Positions 36,634 through 47,448 are shown, counted from the first letter of the stretch. The stretch: 64,000 nt of DNA from Caulobacter segnis (GCF_019931575.1 NZ_CP082923.1:2232001-2296000); one strand, 5' to 3'. Program-made: numbers and translations. Notes: generated by a model from the sequence alone, not told the origin.

Positions 36634-37938
36634 CTATTCGACGTGCTGGTCGGGCAGGGCGTTCGTCGGTTTCGAGCCCCACAGCGCGTAGAAGAGCACA
36701 TAGATCTCGCAGGCTGCCGTCAGCAGGAACGACCACTGCAGGCCGAAGGTGTCGGCCAGCCAGCCCTGCACGATCACCAGGGCCCCGCCGGCGATGGCCA
36801 TGATCAACAGGCCCGAGCCTTCCTCGGTCAGCGGGCCCAGGCCCTTGATGCCCAGGGTGAAGATGGTCGGGAACATGATCGAGTGGAAGAAGCCGACCGC
36901 GATCAGCGACCACATGGCCACCGGGCCGTGGGCGAAGGTGGTGATCAGCATCACCGCGAAGGCGCCGATCGAGAAGGCGGCCAGCACGTGCTCGGCCGGG
37001 AAGCGGCGCATCAGCACGCTGCCCAGGAAGCGGCCCACCATCATGCCGCCCCACAGGATGGCCAGGTAGCGCGAGGCCTCCTCGTGTGTGATGGCGGCGA
37101 TGTTCGGCTGCGAGACGAAATTGATGAACAGGTTGGCCACCCCGATCTCGGCGATCAGATAGATGAAGATGGCCGGCACGCCGAAGACCAGATTGCGGTG
37201 CGACCACAGCGACAGGCTCTTGCGGGCCTCGCGCGAGGTGCGCTGGGTGGCCTGTCCGATGGCCGGCAGCTTCACCCGGCCCATGACCAGGGCCAGCAAA
37301 ACGAGGGCGATGGCGACGATCACATAGGGCAGGATCACCGACTGGGCGTCGGCGTAGCGCTCGGCCTGGGTCAGCACGACGTCGGTTCCCGCCGTTCCGC
37401 TCTTGGAGCGACCCAGGATAAGGTAGCCGGCGAACAGCGGCGCCAGGGTGGTGCCCAGGGAATTGAAGGCCTGCACCAGGTTCAGGCGCGCCGAGCCGGT
37501 CTCGGGTGGGCCGATCACGGCGACATAGGGGTTGGCCGCTACCTGCAGCAGGGTGATGCCGCTGGCGATCACGAACAGCGCAGTCAGCACCAGGGCGTAG
37601 GAGGTCAGGATCGCGGCGGGAACCATCATCGCCGCGCCGACCGCCATGCCCAGAAGGCCGACGACGATGGCCTTCTGGTAGCCGATCCGCTCGATCAGCT
37701 TGGCCGAGGGGATCGAGGCCACGAAATAGGCGATGAACCACACCGACTCGATCAGGGTCGTGCGGGTGTAGTCCAGCACGAACACGCTGCGCAGGTGCGG
37801 CAACAGCGTGTTGTTGATGACCGTGATGAAGCCCCACATGAAGAACAGGCTGGCCAGCAGGCTCAGGGCCGAGCCGTATCGCTGTCGCGGGGCGTCGGCG
37901 GGCGCCGCGGGCGGCGCGCTTTGGGGAATGGCGGGCAT
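36634..37938 (-). CDS. Sugar:H+ symporter, FucP-like MFS
   Basis: 434-residue inner-membrane transporter with about 12 hydrophobic segments. The FucP-type signatures are visible: [24 protein letters not shown] at the start, [26 protein letters not shown], and [36 protein letters not shown] in TM4-5. Family members carry L-fucose, glucose, galactose or other hexoses and pentoses. It is first in an operon with the GH127 enzyme, and an operator-like site resembling the arabinose ones lies 53 bases upstream, so L-arabinose is the likely cargo. Confidence 0.88.
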   Translation of the reverse strand: MPAIPQSAPPAAPADAPRQRYGSALSLLASLFFMWGFITVINNTLLPHLRSVFVLDYTRTTLIESVWFIAYFVASIPSAKLIERIGYQKAIVVGLLGMAVGAAMMVPAAILTSYALVLTALFVIASGITLLQVAANPYVAVIGPPETGSARLNLVQAFNSLGTTLAPLFAGYLILGRSKSGTAGTDVVLTQAERYADAQSVILPYVIVAIALVLLALVMGRVKLPAIGQATQRTSREARKSLSLWSHRNLVFGVPAIFIYLIAEIGVANLFINFVSQPNIAAITHEEASRYLAILWGGMMVGRFLGSVLMRRFPAEHVLAAFSIGAFAVMLITTFAHGPVAMWSLIAVGFFHSIMFPTIFTLGIKGLGPLTEEGSGLLIMAIAGGALVIVQGWLADTFGLQWSFLLTAACEIYVLFYALWGSKPTNALPDQHVE

Positions 37939-37990
37939 CGTTTCCTCTTTCGTCGACGCGGACTTCGGCGGCTGCTCGCCGCTCTGGATG

Positions 37991-38003
37991 TTTTGTCCGA
38001 GTA
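37991..38003. promoter_or_regulatory. GntR-type operator candidate, symporter-GH127 operon
   Basis: On the minus strand it reads TACTCGGACAAAA, matching the 32377 site at 10 of the 13 aligned bases (TAGTCAGACAAAT). It lies 53 bases upstream of the symporter start. Confidence 0.5.
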
Positions 38004-38005
38004 TA

Positions 38006-38018
38006 TTGTCGCCGACAA
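38006..38018. promoter_or_regulatory. Palindrome TTGTCGCCGACAA in the divergent region
   Basis: Perfect 6-bp half-sites around a single base, three bases from the GntR-like site at 37991. It may be a second site for the same protein with wider spacing, or a site for another regulator. Confidence 0.4.
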
Positions 38019-38081
38019 GTCGTCAACGCACGAGCCATGGCTAACGCTTCAAGCTGACATCGCTAGAAACGTTGCCGGTTA

Positions 38082-38094
38082 TTGTAGGACAAAA
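38082..38094. promoter_or_regulatory. GntR-type operator candidate, GH51 promoter
   Basis: TTGTAGGACAAAA keeps the TNGT...GACAAA core of the arabinose sites and lies about 72 bases before the GH51 start. Confidence 0.45.
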
Positions 38095-38165
38095 ATAAGC
38101 CTGCTACCAAGCTGCCGACGATTTCCAGGGAGCGGCGTACAGCTCCCATCGATAGGGAGAAGAGC

Positions 38166-39731
38166 ATGGCGAAGAGGTTCCTGGGCGCGGCGGTCGCGCT
38201 CCTGGCGATGGCGGCGGCGAGCGTCCCCGCAGGCGTTCAGGCCGCTGAATTGGCCGCCACGGCGACGCTGAAGGCCGACCAGCCCGGCACCCCGATCTCC
38301 CGCTATATCTACGGCCAGTTCTCCGAACATCTGGGCGCGGGCATCTATGACGGCGTCTGGGTCGGGCCCGACTCGAAGATCCCCAATGTGCGCGGCATCC
38401 GCACCGACGTGGTCACGGCCTTGAAGGACATCCACGTCCCGGTGATCCGCTGGCCGGGCGGCTGCTTCGCCGACGAGTACCGCTGGCGCGACGGCATCGG
38501 CCCGCGCGCCAAGCGCCCGTCGCGCAAGAACAACTGGTGGGGCGGCTCGCCCGAGACCAACGCCTTCGGCACCCACGAATTCATGGACTTCGCCGAACAG
38601 GTCGGCGCCGACCCCTACGTCTCGATCAATGTCGGCTCGTCCGATCCGACCGAGATGCGCGAGTGGATCGAGTACATGACCTCGCCGGGCGACGACACCT
38701 TGGCCCAGGAGCGCCGCGCCAACGGCCGCGACAAGCCGTTCAAGGTGCCGTTCATCGGCATCGGCAACGAGAGCTGGGGCTGCGGCGGCGAGATGACGCC
38801 GGAGTACTACGCCAACGAATACCGCCGCTTCTCGGCGTTCTTCCACAAGAACGACGACAACCCCGCGGTCCGGGTCGGCTCGGGCGCCAATGCGTTCAAC
38901 ACCAACTGGACCGACGTGGTGACCAAGAACGCCGGACGGTTCATGGACGCCATCTCGCTGCACTACTACACGCTGCCGACCGGCGACTGGAAGACGAAGG
39001 GCGCGGCCACCGGCTTCGACAAGGCCGCCTGGGGCAAGACCATGGCCCAGACGCTGCGCATGGACGACCTGATCAAGCAGCACATCGTGGTCATGGATAA
39101 GAACGACCCGACCAAGCGGATCGGTCTTTATGTCGATGAATGGGGCACCTGGTACGACGTCGAGCCGGGCACCAATCCGGGCCACCTCTACCAGTTGAAC
39201 ACCCTGCGCGACGGCGTCGTGGCGGCGGCCAATTTCAACATCTTCCACCGCTATACTGACCGGGTGAAGATGACGAACATCGCCCAGACCATCAACGTTC
39301 TGCAGGCGATGATCCTGACCCAGGGCGACAAGATCGTCCTGACGCCGACCTACTACGCCTACAAGATGTACGTGCCCTTCCAGGACTCGACGGCCATTCC
39401 GCTGGACGTCACCGCGCCCGAGATCGACGTGGCGGGAACCAAGATCCCGGCCTTCAACGCCTCGGCCGCCAAGGGCAAGGACGGCAAGACCTATATCGCC
39501 GTGGCCAACATGTCGCCGGACGACGGCGTGAAGCTGTCGGTCGCGCTGGGGTCGCTGAAGGCCAAGGCCGTGTCGGGCCAGGTGCTGACCGCCGACAAGA
39601 TGGACGCGATGAACGCCTTCGGCGCCAAGCCGGCCGTCGCCCCGGTCGCGTTCAAGGGCGCCAAGCTGGCGGGCGACAAGCTGACCTTGGACGTCCCGTC
39701 CAAGTCGGTGGTCGTGGTCGCGGTCGAATAG
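38166..39731 (+). CDS. GH51 alpha-L-arabinofuranosidase
   Basis: 521-residue exported enzyme that cleaves terminal alpha-L-arabinofuranosyl residues from arabinan, arabinoxylan or arabinogalactan. A signal peptide (LGAAVALLAMAAASVPAGVQA) precedes the (beta/alpha)8 domain. The acid/base is Glu202 in GIGNESWGCGG and the nucleophile Glu325 in LYVDEWGTWYD; IRWPGGCFADEYRWRDGIGP is the conserved GH51 entry. The last ~130 residues form the beta domain. Most GH51 enzymes are cytosolic, so the clear signal peptide is notable. It is monocistronic with a strong terminator and divergent from the symporter-GH127 pair. Confidence 0.95.
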   Translation: MAKRFLGAAVALLAMAAASVPAGVQAAELAATATLKADQPGTPISRYIYGQFSEHLGAGIYDGVWVGPDSKIPNVRGIRTDVVTALKDIHVPVIRWPGGCFADEYRWRDGIGPRAKRPSRKNNWWGGSPETNAFGTHEFMDFAEQVGADPYVSINVGSSDPTEMREWIEYMTSPGDDTLAQERRANGRDKPFKVPFIGIGNESWGCGGEMTPEYYANEYRRFSAFFHKNDDNPAVRVGSGANAFNTNWTDVVTKNAGRFMDAISLHYYTLPTGDWKTKGAATGFDKAAWGKTMAQTLRMDDLIKQHIVVMDKNDPTKRIGLYVDEWGTWYDVEPGTNPGHLYQLNTLRDGVVAAANFNIFHRYTDRVKMTNIAQTINVLQAMILTQGDKIVLTPTYYAYKMYVPFQDSTAIPLDVTAPEIDVAGTKIPAFNASAAKGKDGKTYIAVANMSPDDGVKLSVALGSLKAKAVSGQVLTADKMDAMNAFGAKPAVAPVAFKGAKLAGDKLTLDVPSKSVVVVAVE

Positions 39732-39738
39732 GCCCTGC

Positions 39739-39765
39739 GGGAGCGCCGTCGCCGGCGGCGCTCCC
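39739..39765 (+). terminator. Hairpin after the GH51 gene
   Basis: A perfect 10-bp stem (GGGAGCGCCG with CGGCGCTCCC), 7-nt loop, starting 8 bases after the stop and followed by ATGATTTCATATTT. Confidence 0.75.
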
Positions 39766-39770
39766 ATGAT

Positions 39771-39800
39771 TTCATATTTGACGATCTAATTCATATATGA
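39771..39800. promoter_or_regulatory. Tandem TTCATATWTGA elements before fucP
   Basis: TTCATATTTGA (39771-39781) and TTCATATATGA (39790-39800) differ at one base and are 19 bases apart. The second contains the perfect palindrome TCATATATGA. They lie 50-80 bases before the symporter start and could be the operator of the IclR regulator encoded in the same operon. Confidence 0.5.
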
Positions 39801-39848
39801 TGTCCATTCCTCAGGCGCTCCGTCAGAGAGCCGCCGGAGGAAACATCC

Positions 39849-41150
39849 ATGTCTCAAGGCTCGAGCCAGCGTACGGGCTGGGCGCCGCTGGTGCTCATCG
39901 TCGCCCTGTTCTTTCTCTGGGGCGTCGCCAACAACCTCAACGACGTTCTGATCCCCCACCTGAAGAAGGCCTTCTTCCTGACCGACCTGCAGTCGGGCCT
40001 GGTGCAGTCGGCGTTCTATCTGGGCTACTTCTTCCTGGCTCTGCCGGCCGGCCTGCTGATGCGTCGCTATGGCTACAAGGCCGCGGTGATCGTGGGGCTG
40101 GCGCTGTTCGCCGTCGGGGCGCTGCTGTTCTGGCCCGCGGCCGAGCTGCGCCGCTACGAGTTCTTCCTCTCGGCCCTGTTCGTCATCGCCTCGGGCCTGG
40201 CGTTCCTTGAGACCTCGGCCAATCCGCTGATCACCGTGCTGGGCGATCCGGCCAAGGCCGAGCAGCGGCTGAACCTGGCCCAGGCCTTCAACCCGCTGGG
40301 CGCGATCACCGCCGTGGTCGTCGGCCGCCAGTTCATCCTGTCGGGCGTCGAGCCCACGAAGGCGCAGTTCGCGGCCATGTCCCCGGCCCAGCTGTCGGCC
40401 TTCCAGGCGGCCGAGGCCAAGTCGACCCAGCTGCCGTACCTGATCATCGCCGCCGTGGTGCTGCTGTGGGTGGTGCTGGTGGCGATCACCAAGTTCCCGC
40501 CCCAGGCCAGCCGTCCTTCCGCCGAGGATCAGCACCAGGAGCGCGTCGAAAAGCCGATCCTGGGCCTGTTCGCGCGTCCGCGCTTCCTGTTCGGCGTGGC
40601 CGCCCAGTTCTTCTATGTCGGCGCCCAGGTGGGGGTGTGGAGCTACATGATCCGCTACGCCCAGGACCAGGTCCCGGGCATGGGCGAGAAGACCGCCGCC
40701 GCGTACCTGTCGTGGTCGCTGGTTGGCTTCATGGCCGGACGCTTCGCCGGGACCGCCCTGATGAGCCGCGTCGATCCCTCGCGCCTGATGGCCGCGTTCG
40801 CCACGGCCAATGTCGGCCTGACCCTGGTCGCTGTCGTGGTGGGCGGACATCTGGGCCTGCTGGCTCTGGCCGCGACCAGCTTCTTCATGTCCATCATGTT
40901 CCCGACCATCTTCGCCAGCTCGCTGAAGGGGCTGGGTCCGCTGACCAAGACCGGCTCGTCGTTCCTGGTCATGAGCATCATCGGCGGGGCGATCCTGACG
41001 GCGGTGATGGGCGCGGTGTCGGACGCCAGCGCCATCCGCTTCGCCATCCTGGTGCCGTGCGCCTGCTTCGCCATGGTCGGCCTCTTCGCCCTGACCGCCA
41101 AGCGGCGCGAGGTCACCGCCCACGACGCGGTGCTGGCCGGGGGGCACTGA
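39849..41150 (+). CDS. fucP: L-fucose:H+ symporter-like MFS permease
   Basis: 433-residue FucP-family transporter with about 12 hydrophobic segments. N-terminal APLVLIVALFFLWGVANNLNDVLIPHL and FLALPAGLLMRRYGYKAAVI are near-textbook FucP blocks, as is LETSANPLITVLGDPAKAEQRLNLAQAFNPLGA. It is the first gene of an operon with dehydrogenases, a lactonase, a UxaA-type dehydratase and a mutarotase, so L-fucose (or the similar L-galactose) is the probable cargo. GGAGG at 39836 is about 9 bases before the ATG. A paralogue is encoded at 36634. Confidence 0.88.
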   Translation: MSQGSSQRTGWAPLVLIVALFFLWGVANNLNDVLIPHLKKAFFLTDLQSGLVQSAFYLGYFFLALPAGLLMRRYGYKAAVIVGLALFAVGALLFWPAAELRRYEFFLSALFVIASGLAFLETSANPLITVLGDPAKAEQRLNLAQAFNPLGAITAVVVGRQFILSGVEPTKAQFAAMSPAQLSAFQAAEAKSTQLPYLIIAAVVLLWVVLVAITKFPPQASRPSAEDQHQERVEKPILGLFARPRFLFGVAAQFFYVGAQVGVWSYMIRYAQDQVPGMGEKTAAAYLSWSLVGFMAGRFAGTALMSRVDPSRLMAAFATANVGLTLVAVVVGGHLGLLALAATSFFMSIMFPTIFASSLKGLGPLTKTGSSFLVMSIIGGAILTAVMGAVSDASAIRFAILVPCACFAMVGLFALTAKRREVTAHDAVLAGGH

Positions 41151-41152
41151 AG

Positions 41153-42166
41153 ATGATGGACGTGCTGGTCTGCGCCGCGCCAGGCGACCTGCGGGTCGAG
41201 CGCCGGCCCGCGCCCGAGCCCGGTCCGGGCGAGGTGCTGCTGCGCGTTCGCCGGGTCGGCATCTGCGGCACCGACATGCACATCTATCGCGGCACTCAGC
41301 CCTATCTCAGCTATCCGCGCGTGATGGGGCACGAACTGTCGGGCGAGGTGGTCTCGGCGCCCGAGGACAGTGGGCTGGAAGAGGGCGACCACGCCTATGT
41401 CATGCCCTATCTGTCGTGCGGGACGTGCCGGGCCTGCGCCAAGGGCAAGCCCAACTGCTGCATGAACATCCGCGTGCTGGGCGTGCACATAGATGGCGGG
41501 CTGTGCGAGTACCTGGCCGTGCCGGCCGGCTTCGTGCGCAAGGTCGAGGGCGTCGGCCTGGACGAGGCGGCCATGGTCGAGTTCCTGGCCATCGGCGCCC
41601 ACGCCGTCCGCCGCGCCCGGATCGAGCCCGGACAGTCGGTGCTGGTCGTCGGCGCCGGGCCGATCGGCATCGCCGCCACCCTGTTCGCCAAGCTGGCGGG
41701 CGCCGAGGTGACCGTGCTGGACCCACGAGCCGACCGGCTGGCGTTCTGCCGCCAGCACCTGGGCGCAGATCGCATCATCGCGCTCTCCGACGAGACGCCG
41801 CGCGCGCTTTCGGACGTGACCGAGGGGGTGTTCTTCGACGCGGTGTTCGACGCCACGGGCAGCCCAGCGGCCATGCAACAGGGGTTCGCCTATGTCGCTC
41901 ATGGCGGGACCTATGTGCTGATCTCGGTCGTCTCGGCCGACATCACCTTCTCGGACCCCGAGTTCCACAAGCGCGAGATGTCGCTGCTGGCCAGCCGCAA
42001 CGCCACGATCGAGGACTTCGACCACGTGCTGTCGGCCATCAAGGCCGGCCAGGTGCCAACGGCGGCGCTCAACACCCATAAGGCGGCGCTGAAGGATCTC
42101 TCCGAGGCCCTGCCGGGCTGGATGGAGCCGTCGGCGGGAGTCATCAAGGCCATCGTCGCGTGCTGA
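41153..42166 (+). CDS. Zinc-dependent alcohol dehydrogenase (MDR)
   Basis: 337-residue medium-chain dehydrogenase. Catalytic zinc ligands are in GICGTDMHIY and GHELSG; the structural zinc lobe is CGTCRACAKGKPNC; the nucleotide site is VLVVGAGPIGIAATLFAKLAG. Such enzymes in oxidative L-fucose or L-galactonate pathways oxidise a secondary hydroxyl of the sugar or sugar acid. Here it could be the sugar 1-dehydrogenase or act later; the aldo/keto reductase and SDR of the same operon compete for those roles. It starts 2 bases after the symporter stop (ATGATG, first ATG taken) and overlaps the lactonase start by 7 bases. Confidence 0.88.
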   Translation: MMDVLVCAAPGDLRVERRPAPEPGPGEVLLRVRRVGICGTDMHIYRGTQPYLSYPRVMGHELSGEVVSAPEDSGLEEGDHAYVMPYLSCGTCRACAKGKPNCCMNIRVLGVHIDGGLCEYLAVPAGFVRKVEGVGLDEAAMVEFLAIGAHAVRRARIEPGQSVLVVGAGPIGIAATLFAKLAGAEVTVLDPRADRLAFCRQHLGADRIIALSDETPRALSDVTEGVFFDAVFDATGSPAAMQQGFAYVAHGGTYVLISVVSADITFSDPEFHKREMSLLASRNATIEDFDHVLSAIKAGQVPTAALNTHKAALKDLSEALPGWMEPSAGVIKAIVAC

Positions 42167-42972
42167 TCGACGCCCACTGCCACGTCTGGCGGATCGGCGA
42201 GAACGACCACGCGTGGCCGACGCCGGACCTGACGGCGATCCATCGGAACTTCGACCTGAGCGACCTGGCGCGCGCGGCGGGCGATGCGGGATTATCCGGC
42301 GTGGTCCTCGTCCAGTCGCAACCGAGCGCGCGCGACACCGAATGGTTGCTAAGCTTGGCGGCCGCCGAGCCGCTAGCCCTCGGCGTCGTCGGCTGGGCGG
42401 ACCTGACCGCGCCGGACGCGCCGGAGCGGATCGCGGCCCTGGCGCGTGATCCCTGGCTCAAGGGGCTGCGGCCCATGCTGCAGGACCTGGCCGACGACTG
42501 GATCCTCGACCCCAGGCTCGACGGCGCGATCGCGGGGATGGCCGAGGCGGACCTGGCGTTCGACGCCCTGGTCCGGCCGCGTCACCTGCCGTCCATCCTG
42601 GCGTTCGTCCGCCGCTGGCCCGCGGTGCGCCTGGTGATCGACCACGGGGCCAAACCGCTGATCGCGACCGGTGAACTGGATCCTTGGCGCGAACAGATGG
42701 CGGCGCTGGCCGCCGAGCCCGGCGTCCATTGCAAGCTGTCGGGTCTGCTGACCGAGGCCGGCGAGACCCCGACCGCCGAGGCCGTCGCGCCCTATGCGGC
42801 GCACCTGATCGAGACTTTCGCGCCCGATCGCCTGATGTGGGGGAGCGACTGGCCGGTGCTGAACCTGGCCGGCGACTACGGCGCCTGGCGCGCGACGTGC
42901 GCGGCCTGGGTCCCGCCGGAACGCCAGGCGGCGCTATTCGGCGAGACGGCGCGCCGATTCTACCGCTTATAG
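42160..42972 (+). CDS. Amidohydrolase-family sugar lactonase (L-fuconolactonase-like)
   Basis: 270-residue TIM-barrel hydrolase of the COG3618 amidohydrolase group. The metal-site motif DAHCHVWRI is at the very N terminus, and the C-terminal catalytic aspartate lies in LMWGSDWPVLN; PWLKGLRPMLQDL and HCKLSGLLTEA are conserved group blocks. Characterised members hydrolyse L-fuconolactone and related lactones. It begins with a GTG overlapping the dehydrogenase end, which couples lactone formation and opening. The match to L-fuconolactone is by family and context. Confidence 0.85.
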   Translation: MLIDAHCHVWRIGENDHAWPTPDLTAIHRNFDLSDLARAAGDAGLSGVVLVQSQPSARDTEWLLSLAAAEPLALGVVGWADLTAPDAPERIAALARDPWLKGLRPMLQDLADDWILDPRLDGAIAGMAEADLAFDALVRPRHLPSILAFVRRWPAVRLVIDHGAKPLIATGELDPWREQMAALAAEPGVHCKLSGLLTEAGETPTAEAVAPYAAHLIETFAPDRLMWGSDWPVLNLAGDYGAWRATCAAWVPPERQAALFGETARRFYRL

Positions 42973-42979
42973 AGAGGCC

Positions 42980-43747
42980 ATGTCCGACGTGCCCGCCAAG
43001 AAGCGAGAATACCGCGCGCCCGCCCTGGAAAAGGGTCTCGACGTGCTGGAGCTGCTGGCCGCCCATCGCGGCGGCCTGACCCTGGCCCAGATCTCGAACG
43101 CCCTGGACCGTTCGTCCAGCGAGCTGTTCCGCATGGTCCAGGTGCTGGAGGCGCGGGGCTATGTCGGCCGCGCCGCCGACGAGGACGGCCTCGTCCTGAC
43201 CAACAGGTTGTTCGCCCTGGGCATGACGCGCGCGCCGGCCAAGGACCTGCTGGAGGCGGCCCTGCCGGCCATGCGGGCGGTCGCCCAGCGGATCGGTCAG
43301 TCCTGCCACCTGGCGGTGGCCAGCGGCGACCAGATGGTCGTCGTCGCCCGCATCGAGGCGCCGGGCGACCAGGGCTTCTCGGTCCGGGTCGGCTATCGCC
43401 GCAAGATCGTCGAGGCGACCTCCGGCCTGGTGCTCTACGCGTTCCAGCCGGAAGGCGTTCGCCAGCGCTGGGCCGAGATGCTGAAGCCCGAGGCCTCGGC
43501 GGTGGCCTGGAAGACCTTTGAGGCCAACGCCGCCCAGGCTCGCAAGGACGGTTTCGTGCGGGCGGGCAGCTACGTGACCAAGGCCGTAATCGATCTCTCC
43601 GTGCCGATCTACGGCCCCGAGGGCGTGGCGGCGGCGCTGACCTGTCCCTATGTCGACATGCCCAACGCCATTTCGATGGATGATACGGTCGCCGACCTGC
43701 GGCGGGCCGCCGCCGAGATCACCAGCGAGATCCGTCCGACCGCCTAG
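42980..43747 (+). CDS. IclR family transcriptional regulator
   Basis: 255-residue regulator. The N-terminal winged helix reads ALEKGLDVLELLAAHRGGLTLAQISNALDRSSSELFRMVQVLEARGYV, and the effector domain shows the IclR pattern QSCHLAVASGDQMVVVARIEAPG and the C-terminal PYVDMPNAIS. It is embedded in the sugar operon 7 bases after the lactonase rather than divergent. The probable target sites are the tandem elements at 39771 and possibly the gap after its own stop. The effector is likely a fuconate-like acid or its keto-deoxy derivative. Confidence 0.9.
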   Translation: MSDVPAKKREYRAPALEKGLDVLELLAAHRGGLTLAQISNALDRSSSELFRMVQVLEARGYVGRAADEDGLVLTNRLFALGMTRAPAKDLLEAALPAMRAVAQRIGQSCHLAVASGDQMVVVARIEAPGDQGFSVRVGYRRKIVEATSGLVLYAFQPEGVRQRWAEMLKPEASAVAWKTFEANAAQARKDGFVRAGSYVTKAVIDLSVPIYGPEGVAAALTCPYVDMPNAISMDDTVADLRRAAAEITSEIRPTA

Positions 43748-43772
43748 AGGGCTGGAGGCCGGCGGCGGTCGA

Positions 43773-43802
43773 TTGACTTGCTGTGATTGGAATGGAATTT
43801 TA
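43773..43802 (+). promoter_or_regulatory. Possible internal promoter before the aldo/keto reductase
   Basis: The 85-base gap after the IclR gene has TTGACT at 43773 and an AT-rich stretch (GGAATTTTATC) about 17 bases later, unlike the rest of the operon. It could give a second transcript for the enzyme genes. Confidence 0.35.
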
Positions 43803-43832
43803 TCAGCAACATCGATTTTATAAATAAATGGG

Positions 43833-44858
43833 ATGGAAGCGAGAATGGCAGGCGGCGAAAGGCGGTCGGAGACCTTGGCGCGCTTGCCGCGACTGGGGTT
43901 CGGCGGCGCGTCCGTCGGCAATCTCTACGCGCCCGTGTCCGACGCTGACGCCCGCGCTGTCATCGACGCCGCCCTGGCCGCCGGGATCACCTATTTCGAC
44001 ACCGCGCCGCACTACGGGTTCGGTCTCAGCGAGACGCGTCTGGGCGAAGCGCTGGCCGGACGGAACGTGATCATCTCGACCAAGGTCGGCCGTCGCCTCG
44101 AGCCGATCGCGACGATACAGCGTGAGCGCCACGGCTTCGTCGACGCCGCGCCCTTCGAGCCGACGTTCGACTACACCCACGACGGCGTCATGCGGTCGTT
44201 TGAGGACAGCCTGCGCCGCCTGAAGCGCGATCGGATCGACGTGCTGCTGGCCCATGACCTGGGCCGGATGACCCATGGCGAGGCGAACGCCGGCCATATG
44301 CGCGACTTCCTGGATGGCGGCTACCGCGCCATGCGCGCGCTGAAGGACGCCGGCGCGGTCGGGGCGATCGGCCTGGGCGTCAACGAGCAGGCGGTCTGCG
44401 AGGAGGTCCTGGATCACGCGGATGTCGACGGCTTCCTGCTGGCCGGCCGCTATACGCTGCTGGAGCAGACCGCGCTGGAGGACTTCCTGCCGCGCTGCGT
44501 GGCGCGGGGTGTCGGGATCATCATCGGCGGGCCATTCAATTCCGGCGCCTTGGTCGAGACCGGCGAGACGCTGCACTACAACTACGCGGCCGCGCCGGCC
44601 GGGATCGTCGAGCGGGTGGGGCGCTTGCGCCGGGTCTGCGCCGCCCACGGCGTCCCGCTGGCCGCGGCCGCCCTGCGATTTCCGCTGGCGCATCCGGCGG
44701 TGCTGAGCGTCATTCCGGGCATGGCGACGCGAGATCAAGTCGTCGAGGCGACCCGCTGGTTCGAGTTCGCCATTCCGGACGCCCTCTGGTCCGACCTGCG
44801 CGCCGAGGGGCTGATCCGCGCCGACGCCCCGACGCCCGCCACGCGAGCCGCCGCATGA
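43833..44858 (+). CDS. Aldo/keto reductase (L-fucose/D-threo-aldose 1-dehydrogenase type)
   Basis: 341-residue TIM-barrel oxidoreductase. Visible motifs are LGFGGASVGNLY, the catalytic Asp/Tyr segment ITYFDTAPHYGFGLSETRLGEAL, the lysine strand VIISTKVGR, and FDYTHDGVMRSFEDSLRRLKRDRIDVLLAHD. This is the arrangement of the D-threo-aldose/L-fucose 1-dehydrogenase group (Pseudomonas L-fucose dehydrogenase) rather than of aldehyde reductases. It would convert L-fucose to its lactone. An alternative start at 43845 (MAGGERR) has the better ribosome-binding site GGAAGCGAG. Its stop overlaps the next ATG. Confidence 0.85.
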   Translation: MEARMAGGERRSETLARLPRLGFGGASVGNLYAPVSDADARAVIDAALAAGITYFDTAPHYGFGLSETRLGEALAGRNVIISTKVGRRLEPIATIQRERHGFVDAAPFEPTFDYTHDGVMRSFEDSLRRLKRDRIDVLLAHDLGRMTHGEANAGHMRDFLDGGYRAMRALKDAGAVGAIGLGVNEQAVCEEVLDHADVDGFLLAGRYTLLEQTALEDFLPRCVARGVGIIIGGPFNSGALVETGETLHYNYAAAPAGIVERVGRLRRVCAAHGVPLAAAALRFPLAHPAVLSVIPGMATRDQVVEATRWFEFAIPDALWSDLRAEGLIRADAPTPATRAAA

Positions 44859-45156
44859 AGCCGATCCTGCTGCATCCCGACGACAATGTCCTGGTGCTGG
44901 CCGAGCCGATCAGGGCCGGCCAGACGATCGAGATCGACGGCCAGGCGCTGGTCGCGCCCGGCGACGTCGCCGTCGGCCACAAGATCGCCCGCCGCGCGCT
45001 GGTCGCCGGCGAGAAGATCCTGAAGTATGGCGCGCCGATCGGCTCGATGACCGCCGCCGCCGAGGCTGGCGCGCATGTCCACATGCACAACATGAAGAGC
45101 GACTACATCGCCAGCCACACCCGGCAGGTGGTCGGCGGAACCACGGGTGAGGCCCA

Positions 45157-45160
<4 letters not shown>
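44855..45160 (+). CDS. UxaA-type dehydratase, small SAF-domain subunit
   Basis: 101-residue SAF-domain protein equal to the N-terminal part of altronate dehydratase UxaA. Conserved segments are DNVLVLAEPIRAGQTIEIDG, VAVGHKIARRALVAGEKILKYG and AGAHVHMHNMKSDY. Its stop overlaps the large-subunit start (ATGA), so the two form one split enzyme. In Campylobacter a similarly split UxaA pair sits in the L-fucose locus. Here it is the only candidate for L-fuconate dehydratase, since no enolase-superfamily FucD is present in the window. Confidence 0.85.
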
Positions 45161-47102
<1,942 letters not shown>

Positions 47103-47103
47103 C

Positions 47104-47448
47104 GTGCGCCACTGCCTGGCCCTGGACCTCAAGGATGATCCGGCGCTGATCGAACGCTACGAGGCCTGGCACGCGCCGGGCGCCGTGCCGCCGGCGGTGA
47201 TCGCCTCGATCCGCGCCGCCGACATCCGCGACATGCAGATCTGGCGGCTGGGGACGCGGCTGTTCATGATCATGGAGACCGGGCCGGACTTCTCGCCCGA
47301 GGCCAAGGCCGCCGCCGACCTGGCGTCCGAGGACGTCCAGGCCTGGGAACGCCTGATGTGGGAGTTCCAGCAGCCGCTGCCCGACGCAGTCGACGACGAG
47401 AAGTGGCTGCCGATGCGCCGGATCTTCGCCCTCGACGAGCAGCCCTAG
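47104..47448 (+). CDS. L-rhamnose/L-fucose mutarotase family protein
   Basis: 114-residue YiiL/RhaM-type mutarotase that interconverts anomers of 6-deoxy sugars. Conserved elements are the N-terminal CLALDLKDDPALIERYEAWH, the catalytic-site histidine in that helix, IWRLGTRLFMIMET, and the terminal WLPMRRIFAL. It uses a GTG one base after the SDR stop. It is the last gene of the operon; its TAG shares CTAG with the stop of the convergent receptor gene. The presence of a 6-deoxy-sugar mutarotase supports L-fucose or L-rhamnose as the substrate of the whole operon. Confidence 0.9.
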   Translation: MRHCLALDLKDDPALIERYEAWHAPGAVPPAVIASIRAADIRDMQIWRLGTRLFMIMETGPDFSPEAKAAADLASEDVQAWERLMWEFQQPLPDAVDDEKWLPMRRIFALDEQP

